From positions 1 to 43,522 of IMG/VR virus record IMGVR_UViG_3300038701_000859: DNA of 43,522 nucleotides; one strand, given 5' to 3'. Position numbers and translations under genes: made by a program. Shown piece after piece: positions 38,100-43,522 of the stretch. Source of the DNA: a virus. Under the pieces are notes generated by a model that was given only the letters and a program-made list of their open reading frames with translations, was not told the DNA's origin and did no database searches. Positions within the stretch are counted from its first letter, which is position 1. Every line of letters starts with the position of its first letter.

Positions 38100-38256
38100 T
38101 AGTTATAGCGATTATGACCCCTCAGATGAGGCCGAATTAAAGCGAATTGAGACACGCAACCCAAACTTGGTAGCAGGAGAAGACATAGATGGCCGAGAAG
38201 CCCGACAGCTATTTGCAGAACTCACAGGCATCGATCCAGAGTTCTACGGTAATTAA
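37840..38256 (+). CDS. Membrane-anchored helical protein, 138 aa
   Basis: Strong AAGGAG site 7 bases before ATG. One N-terminal span (VLSIVLLSTLAVMLLGLLLV), then a Gln/Asn/Lys-rich helical stretch and an acidic C-terminus (YSDYDPSDEAELKRIE). It overlaps the upstream gene by 260 bases and the portal by 68. Type II membrane topology resembles inner-membrane spanins, but the location between terminase and portal is unusual and no outer partner is seen. Function unknown. Confidence 0.6.
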   Translation: MVLSIVLLSTLAVMLLGLLLVQQWWHQRVITRLLEQQSQNLSTQQEWNNKSTKMLTDLNSKAQNLLSSKDPLAFQQVQAMTETSDYSSYSDYDPSDEAELKRIETRNPNLVAGEDIDGREARQLFAELTGIDPEFYGN

Positions 38257-40360
38257 ATTACCTGAGGACGGGCTCAACATTGATAAGTATCGTCAGTCGA
38301 AGGAAGCTCAAACTCTTGTAGCGTGGGTTCAATCTGAGTGGACTAAGGCGAAAACTGCTCGCAGTCAGAAACAGTTGCAGTGGTTTAATAACATGTCGAT
38401 GTTTTATGGGCATCAGTGGGTTGAGCAAACTCGGGGCAGTTTCCCTGAGGACCATCGGGATAAACTGTTTACACCCCGTAAACCGTATTACCACCAACGT
38501 AAAACGATTAACCGTGTGCGTTCTTATGTGCGTTGGGAAATGTCGAAAATGTTGTCGTCGTTTCCCACGGCTCAAGCTATTCCTTCGTCTAGTGAGGATC
38601 AGGACCAACGGGCTGCTTTCGCTGCTGAACAGGCGTGGACTTCTATCAGTGAGGCTAAGAAACTTCGTTACCACATGTCGCGGTCTATTTGGTGGACCAT
38701 TGTTACGGGTAACGGTTTTCTGAAAACCCATTGGGATCCGACATGTATGGACAAAGTGTCGAAAGAGATGGGTGATATCAAATATGGTCACGTCACCCCG
38801 TTTCACTTGTTTGTGCCGGACATTCGTGAGCAGGACATTGAAGATCAACCGTTTGTGATTAATGCTTACACGAAACCTGTCGAGTGGGCGCAACATTATT
38901 TTGCTGACGAATTGGGTGATATCAAACTGTCGCCTTCGACGAGTGCGGCTAACCAAATTATTGACGAAGCGTATTTGAATTTGGGTAACAGTAAAGCACC
39001 TGACAGTGTGATTGTGTATGAGACGTGGGTTAAACCTGGCGCACACAAACTGATGCCTAACGGTGGGGTCATTATCACTGTCGATGATGTGCTGATTAGT
39101 GTGTATAAGGATGGTTTCCCTTACCAACACAACATGTACCCGTTCACTAAGTTTGAGCACATTCCGACAGCAACGTTTTACGCTGACAGTCCCATTGTTG
39201 ACTTGTCACAGTTGCAGAAAGAATACAATTCCCTGCGTTCTGAAATTAGTGAAGCAGGTAGGCGCATGGCTAAGCCACAACTTATTGCACCACAGGGCAG
39301 TATTGTTCCATCGAAGCTGACTAATGAGCCTGGTTTGGTGATTCAGTACAAGCCAGGTATGGCGGCACCGCAACCTTTGCCGTTACAACCGTTGCCTCAG
39401 TATTATTTGGATCAGCAGGATCGTGTGTTGAATGACTGGATTGATATTTCTGGTGAACGTGAAGTGTCTCGTGGTTCGACTCCTCCTGGTGTGACTTCTG
39501 GTACTGCGATTAGTTATTTGCAGGAAGCGTCTAACCAGTATTTGACTCCGCAGTTCCAAAGCATTGAAGCGGGTGTGGAGAAAATTGCGACACAGACCGT
39601 TGAATTGTTTGTGCAGTATGTGGACATTCCGAGGAAGATTCGCACGATTGGTGCTGATGGTGCGTTTGACACCATGTTGTTGCAGGGTGCTGATGTTGCT
39701 TCGGGTACGGATATTCGTATTGAACCTGGTTCGAGTTTTGCGAAGTCTAAGGCTGCTCAAGAGGCCCGTGTGATGGATATGTTTGCTGTCGGAATTATTG
39801 ACCAGCAGGCTGCTGTGCGGATGCTTGAAATTGGTGGTGTTCAGAAGATTATGGACACGTTGAGTGTGGCTGAGCGTAAAGCGCAACGTGAGAACATTAA
39901 GATGAAGATGTTGACTGCTCAGGATGTTCAGCAAGCGCAGATGATGGCTCAGCAGGAAATGATGTCTCAGTTGCCTCCTGAGGCTATGCAGGATCCTGAA
40001 GTGTTGATGGAGATTCAAAATATGCCTGCGCCTCCGATGATTCCTGTCGATGATTTCGATATTCACGAAATTCATATTGAGACGCATAATAAGTTCCGCA
40101 TGTCGCAAGAGTATGAAATTTTGCCGGAAGAGGTGAAGCAACAGTTTGCTTCGCATGTGGCTGAGCATGAGAGAATTGTTCAGCAGAAACAGTTGATGAA
40201 TTTCTTGGAGATGATTCCGGGGGACGGTTCGGAAGAAGGTGGCGCTCCTTTGGGCGGAGATAGCATGGAAGTGCCTATTCCTGGCCCTGAGATGGGTCCA
40301 GGCGCTACAATGGCTCCTAACGGAGCTGTACCCGATATGACCCCCGAACAAGGAGTATGA
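38189..40360 (+). CDS. Portal protein, 723 aa
   Basis: Large acidic-polar protein with portal-like features: N-terminal helical region (WVQSEWTKAKTARSQKQLQW), YKYTP-like beta segments, ADSPIVDLSQLQKEYNSLRS, the long helix region around GVTSGTAISYLQEASNQYLTP and a Gln/Met-rich C-terminus. Length agrees with portals of P22- and N4-type short-tailed phages. AGGAGA upstream of ATG. It follows the terminase and precedes scaffold and capsid genes, the standard order. The dodecameric portal would be the DNA entry and exit channel. Confidence 0.85.
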   Translation: MAEKPDSYLQNSQASIQSSTVIKLPEDGLNIDKYRQSKEAQTLVAWVQSEWTKAKTARSQKQLQWFNNMSMFYGHQWVEQTRGSFPEDHRDKLFTPRKPYYHQRKTINRVRSYVRWEMSKMLSSFPTAQAIPSSSEDQDQRAAFAAEQAWTSISEAKKLRYHMSRSIWWTIVTGNGFLKTHWDPTCMDKVSKEMGDIKYGHVTPFHLFVPDIREQDIEDQPFVINAYTKPVEWAQHYFADELGDIKLSPSTSAANQIIDEAYLNLGNSKAPDSVIVYETWVKPGAHKLMPNGGVIITVDDVLISVYKDGFPYQHNMYPFTKFEHIPTATFYADSPIVDLSQLQKEYNSLRSEISEAGRRMAKPQLIAPQGSIVPSKLTNEPGLVIQYKPGMAAPQPLPLQPLPQYYLDQQDRVLNDWIDISGEREVSRGSTPPGVTSGTAISYLQEASNQYLTPQFQSIEAGVEKIATQTVELFVQYVDIPRKIRTIGADGAFDTMLLQGADVASGTDIRIEPGSSFAKSKAAQEARVMDMFAVGIIDQQAAVRMLEIGGVQKIMDTLSVAERKAQRENIKMKMLTAQDVQQAQMMAQQEMMSQLPPEAMQDPEVLMEIQNMPAPPMIPVDDFDIHEIHIETHNKFRMSQEYEILPEEVKQQFASHVAEHERIVQQKQLMNFLEMIPGDGSEEGGAPLGGDSMEVPIPGPEMGPGATMAPNGAVPDMTPEQGV

Positions 40361-40361
40361 A

Positions 40362-40562
40362 ATGGCAGATTATGATGTGATTGCGGATCCGACTCCGCAG
40401 TTAGAATTTGCACCGACTCGTAACTATGGTCGTAAGACTATTAGTGAGTTGAAAACTGAGCTTCAGGCTAAAGATGACACAACGTACACCGATGCGGCCA
40501 TCCTTGAGATGACTTACAATGATTTGGTGCACGCTATTCGTGTAACACCTGACGCAGAATAA
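40362..40562 (+). CDS. Small hypothetical head-region protein, 66 aa
   Basis: YDVIADPTPQLEFAPTRNYG then KTISELKTELQAKDD and a short helix. AAGGAG upstream. Lies between portal and scaffold; possible head completion or regulatory protein, unproven. Confidence 0.6.
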   Translation: MADYDVIADPTPQLEFAPTRNYGRKTISELKTELQAKDDTTYTDAAILEMTYNDLVHAIRVTPDAE

Positions 40563-40640
40563 CAAATTTATAACTAAATACAGTAAACTATAAACCAAAC
40601 AGCTAGGGCCCCTTGGGGGTACGGCGAAAAGGAGTATGTG

Positions 40641-41492
40641 ATGGACGAAACTACAGGTACAGAGGTCGAAACTTCGACGGAAGTTCAAGAGCCTTCAGGG
40701 CCAGTAGAAACAGCGGAACCTACCGCTGATGTCGAAAGTGAGTCATCGGTAAATCCCGCTTGGGAATCCGTGCGTACAAAACTAGATCCTGTGAGTTTTC
40801 ACGCAATTCAAGACGAGTTGAAGAAATGGGACCAGTCCGCTGAGTCTCGTATTTCTTCACTGAACCAGCAACTTAAGCAGTACAACGAGCTTGGGTCGCC
40901 GGACCAATTGCAAACATATGCAGCGATTGCTCAGAAGCTTGATACTGAGCCTGAAACTGTGTATAGCGCTCTTGGTGAGTTCTTGAAGCAAAATGGTCGT
41001 ATGCCCGAAACGCAGAAAGAAATGCAGGACGCGGTAGACGAGCAGGAAGAAAATGCAGAATCTGAAGAAAATCCGTTGGATCCTCGAATTGCACAATTGG
41101 AGGACCAGCAGAGGCAATTGCAGGATTTTCTTGCTCAACAGGAGCAGGTAAAAATTCAGCAGGAAGCCGATCAGGTTCTAGATCAGGAAATCCAGGAACT
41201 CCGACAGAAGATGCCTGACTTCACTGATGATGATGTGAAGGAAGTGTTGATGCGGGCGGCGTTCCAACTTCAGAGCGGTAACAACAAGGTGAAACTTGCT
41301 GATGTTGCTCAGGAGTATATGGATAAGACAGTAAACCGAATTCGCGCAGTACCGCGCCCAGGAGATTCGGCCCCCCGTTTACTTCCAACGTCTGGTGGTG
41401 TCCCGCAGGGACAGCAGAAAACGCCGTTGGGCAAGATGTCACGGACGGATGTGCAAGATTATATTGCCGCATCTTTGCAGCAGGGTAGATAA
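40641..41492 (+). CDS. Capsid scaffolding protein, 283 aa
   Basis: Acidic disordered N-terminus (residues 1-45, Glu/Thr/Ser), then long helices (AIQDELKKWDQSAESRISSL; QLEDQQRQLQDFLAQQEQVK) and a basic, Pro/Gly-rich C-terminus (RAVPRPGDSAPRLLP), which in scaffolds contacts the capsid shell. Immediately upstream of the major capsid gene, where scaffolds normally lie. ATG 40641 has AAAAGGAG 6 bases before it. Confidence 0.8.
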   Translation: MDETTGTEVETSTEVQEPSGPVETAEPTADVESESSVNPAWESVRTKLDPVSFHAIQDELKKWDQSAESRISSLNQQLKQYNELGSPDQLQTYAAIAQKLDTEPETVYSALGEFLKQNGRMPETQKEMQDAVDEQEENAESEENPLDPRIAQLEDQQRQLQDFLAQQEQVKIQQEADQVLDQEIQELRQKMPDFTDDDVKEVLMRAAFQLQSGNNKVKLADVAQEYMDKTVNRIRAVPRPGDSAPRLLPTSGGVPQGQQKTPLGKMSRTDVQDYIAASLQQGR

Positions 41493-41494
41493 GG

Positions 41495-41521
41495 GATAGT
41501 TCTCCTTAACTATCGAAAGGA
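41495..41521 (+). promoter_or_regulatory. Leader hairpin and ribosome site of the capsid gene
   Basis: Perfect 7-bp stem (41495-41501 with 41508-41514) whose loop is CTCCTT, complementary to purine-rich ribosome sites, directly followed by AAAGGA (41516-41521). Confidence 0.5.
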
Positions 41522-41529
41522 AATATGTA

Positions 41530-42750
41530 ATGCCTGCAACTCTTGCAACGATTGAGTCTTACCTCAAGGAGGTGTACCAGGGTCGTATCCGCGAGCAGCT
41601 TAACGACGAAATTGTCGCTTTGAAGCGTATTACTCGTAGTGGTTCTGGTGTCACCAACGAAACTGGTGGTAAGTATGTAACCTTCCCGATCCACACTCGC
41701 CGTAACTCGGGTATTGGTTCGCGGTATGAGTCTGAAGCGCTGCCGACTCCTGGTCAGCAGGGTCACGCTGCGGCTCGTATTGGTCTGAAGTATGCTTACG
41801 GTGGTGTGCAGTTGACTGGTCAGGCTATCAGCCTGTCGGACACTGACGCTAAAGCGTTTGCTAAGGCTTTGGACACTGAGGTTGAGGGTCTGAAGAATGA
41901 CCTGAAGAAGGACATGAACCGTCAGATTTACGGTACCGGTAACGGTGCTATTGGTGTTGCTTCTGGCGCTAACACTGGTGCGGTTGTGCCTGTGTATGAT
42001 GCTCGCCTGTTCCAGGTGGGTATGGTTGTGGACACTCAGACTGGTGCCACTGTTGACAACTCTGATCTTGTTGTCGCTTCTGTGGACCTGACTGCCGGTG
42101 CGAACACTGTTACTTTGACTACTACTCCTGGAACTGCTCTTGCTGACGGTGACATCATCGTCCGTGCGGGTTCTGGTGTGGGTGCTTCTGGTAACCGTGA
42201 ACTTACTGGTTTGGCTGCGATCATCAGCGATTCGGGTACTTTGTACAACATTGACCCGTCGACTGAGCCTGAGTGGAAGTCCACTGTTGACTCTAACGGT
42301 GGTACCAACCGCGCCCTGTCGGAATCTTTGATGATTAAGATGACTGACGACATCCGCGTTAAGGGTGGTTCTACTTCCCTTATTTTGCAGTCGCTTGGTG
42401 TTCGCCGTGCGTACTTCAACCTCCTGTCGCAGTTGCGTCAGACGGTTAACACGCAGGAGTTCACTGGTGGGTTCACTGGCCTGGCGTTCACTACTGACCG
42501 TGGTGAGATCCCTGTCGTGGCTGACCCGGATGCTCCGCTGAACAAGCAGTGGTTCATCAACGAGGATGCGGTGACTTACTACCGCGACGAGGACTGGCAC
42601 TTCATCGACCGTGATGGTTCGATGTGGAAGCAGGTCCGCGACTCGAATGGTGACTATGACGCATACTACGCTCGTATGGTGGAATACCACGAGCTTGGTA
42701 CTGACCGTCGTAACACTCACGGTGTTATTGAGGACATTACTGAAGCTTAG
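41530..42750 (+). CDS. Major capsid protein, 406 aa
   Basis: N-terminal helix (TLATIESYLKEVYQGRIREQ), VTNETGGKYVTFPIHTRRNSG and GLKYAYGGVQLTGQAISLSD resemble HK97-fold capsid proteins of podoviruses. TEVEGLKNDLKKDMNRQIYG supplies the long helix region; the middle Thr/Ala-rich beta stretch (DLTAGANTVTLTTTPG) could be an inserted domain. It follows the scaffold gene with a strong ribosome site. The high share of in-frame Gly-GGT and Thr-ACT codons fits heavy expression. Confidence 0.9.
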   Translation: MPATLATIESYLKEVYQGRIREQLNDEIVALKRITRSGSGVTNETGGKYVTFPIHTRRNSGIGSRYESEALPTPGQQGHAAARIGLKYAYGGVQLTGQAISLSDTDAKAFAKALDTEVEGLKNDLKKDMNRQIYGTGNGAIGVASGANTGAVVPVYDARLFQVGMVVDTQTGATVDNSDLVVASVDLTAGANTVTLTTTPGTALADGDIIVRAGSGVGASGNRELTGLAAIISDSGTLYNIDPSTEPEWKSTVDSNGGTNRALSESLMIKMTDDIRVKGGSTSLILQSLGVRRAYFNLLSQLRQTVNTQEFTGGFTGLAFTTDRGEIPVVADPDAPLNKQWFINEDAVTYYRDEDWHFIDRDGSMWKQVRDSNGDYDAYYARMVEYHELGTDRRNTHGVIEDITEA

Positions 42751-42763
42751 TCTTCGTTCTCAG

Positions 42764-42798
42764 CGGCCCGTCCCCTATAATGGTTGGGGGACGGGCCG
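42764..42798 (+). terminator. Hairpin after the capsid gene, possible partial terminator
   Basis: Perfect 12-bp stem (42764-42775 with 42787-42798); the 11-nt loop contains TATAAT. Followed only by ACCTTTT, so termination is probably partial, or it trims the capsid mRNA. Confidence 0.55.
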
Positions 42799-42816
42799 TC
42801 ACCTTTTGGAGTTCTA

Positions 42817-43335
42817 ATGGAATTTGAATACCCGTTCTATGCGACAAGCACGGTTTTGCCGGAGGGTTTGTCAACTGACGATTACCGTCACGAGTTTTAC
42901 CGCAATAACCGTTATATGGGTATTGAGCAGGAGTATACGGTTGCGGGTGGTACTTCTGGTACTCAGCCTACGTTTGATGGTGACCCGCTTTTTTCTGGAC
43001 ATTATGTAATTTTGGGTAGCACTGTGTATTTTGACGTGCAGGTCGATTTTGACAACATTACGTCTTTTGGTACGGGCCAGTATTATGTGTCGCTTCCGTT
43101 TGCGTCGAAATACGGGGCAATGTTTCGCGGCGGATGTTTGCACGATGCTAGTGAGACACGTGAATATCACATTTCTGGACATGTGGATGCTGGTTCTAAT
43201 GAGTTGCAGTTGTTTACAACAGATCTCTCTGGTCAGAGGTTGTACGATTTTGCTTTTTCTCAGGGGGAACCGGTCACGTTGACGACAGCGGACAATTTTC
43301 ATATTGCTGGTACTTATATTGTGGATGACAGTTAG
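42817..43335 (+). CDS. Virion fibre/decoration protein, 172 aa
   Basis: ATG at 42817 has TTTTGGAG upstream. N-terminus includes VLPEGLSTDDYRHEFYRNN, close to the next gene's [19 protein letters not shown], so both may dock at the same site. The rest is beta-rich (HYVILGSTVYFDVQVDF; TREYHISGHVDAGSNELQLF). Directly after the capsid gene, hence head fibre or decoration is a reasonable guess. Confidence 0.6.
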   Translation: MEFEYPFYATSTVLPEGLSTDDYRHEFYRNNRYMGIEQEYTVAGGTSGTQPTFDGDPLFSGHYVILGSTVYFDVQVDFDNITSFGTGQYYVSLPFASKYGAMFRGGCLHDASETREYHISGHVDAGSNELQLFTTDLSGQRLYDFAFSQGEPVTLTTADNFHIAGTYIVDDS

Positions 43336-43343
43336 GAGTAGTC

Positions 43344-43522
43344 GTGCAGGATAAAATTGTCTTTTTTCAGTCCGCTTCGGAGTTGCCGGAGGGTTTGTCT
43401 CTTGCTGACTACGAGTACCAGTTTTATACAACGAATGCGGGTAAAGAGCTTCTTACTGTCGAGGAGGCAGATCTTGAGGACGGTGATGTTCTTGCTTATG
43501 ATGCTGCGGAACAAAAGTGGAT
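43344..43522 (+). CDS. Collagen-like fibre protein, 5' part (continues at base 1)
   Basis: GTG start with AGGAG 5 bases upstream. Encodes DKIVFFQSASELPEGLSLAD and onward; the frame runs off the window in the 122-bp terminal overlap and continues in frame from base 4 into the Gly-X-Y repeats. Serves as attachment domain of the collagen-like fibre. Confidence 0.8.
   Translation, partial: MQDKIVFFQSASELPEGLSLADYEYQFYTTNAGKELLTVEEADLEDGDVLAYDAAEQKW
43400..43521. repeat. Right copy of 122-bp terminal direct repeat
   Basis: Identical to 3-124; see that entry. Implies a unit length of 43,397 bp if closed. Confidence 0.9.

Noticed and set aside
41506-42720. 404-codon open frame on the minus strand opposite the capsid gene
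   Set aside because: Ser/Thr/Val/Arg-rich sequence without domains; an antisense shadow caused by codon bias of the capsid gene.
3-43521. Terminal repeat as true physical direct terminal repeats of a T7-like genome
   Set aside because: The repeat lies within one reading frame of a fibre gene and is only 122 bp; assembly overlap of a circular map is simpler.

Overview
The window is a compact tailed-phage genome, apparently complete and podovirus-like. Bases 3-124 recur exactly at 43400-43521, inside one open reading frame, so the contig most likely closes into a circle of about 43.4 kb, with a collagen-like fibre gene spanning the join. Large terminase, portal, scaffold and major capsid genes are present. 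So are an adaptor and a tail-tube-like protein, a 1745-residue internal protein and an NlpC/P60 virion hydrolase. I see no tape measure, sheath, integrase, RNA polymerase, tRNA or CRISPR array. The host is not established. Five genes seem to start directly at the transcript's first base (a TANNNT box exactly 6 nt before ATG, no Shine-Dalgarno), a style common in Actinobacteria, so an actinobacterial host is my tentative guess.

Layout. 1-11594 (+): fibre, adaptor, tail tube, internal/ejection proteins and virion hydrolase, closed by a bidirectional terminator at 11597-11626. 11639-24252 (-): one long replication/recombination operon: RuvC-like resolvase, family A DNA polymerase, RepA/DnaB-like helicase, AEP-type primase, SSB-like protein, Sak4-like RecA ATPase, Cas4/RecB-like nuclease, oligoribonuclease-like exonuclease, HNH nuclease, SNF2-like helicase, small regulators and a two-domain DnaN-like clamp. 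24253-26132: small minus-strand genes, each group with its own promoter and terminator, around a highly structured non-coding stretch (24426-24670) that is the best origin candidate. 26133-26568: a non-coding control region. 26569-28754 (+): leaderless genes including a possible ADP-ribosyltransferase-fold protein and a double-HTH regulator. 28776-29206 (-): two methionine-rich small proteins. 29220-43522 (+): likely small terminase, receptor fibres, lysis cassette (M23 peptidase plus three membrane proteins), exonuclease, large terminase, portal, scaffold, capsid and fibre genes.

Working model: the divergent control region near 24-26.5 kb launches early minus-strand replication genes and plus-strand takeover genes. 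The plus-strand late genes then package DNA, build a short-tailed particle and lyse the cell. The least explained signals are the structured non-coding regions, a repeated promoter/operator unit, the leaderless starts, the Met-rich pair, a long overlap between terminase and portal, and a strong genome-wide excess of the word CTGTCG/CGACAG (about 97 copies by hand count against about 21 expected in random sequence).
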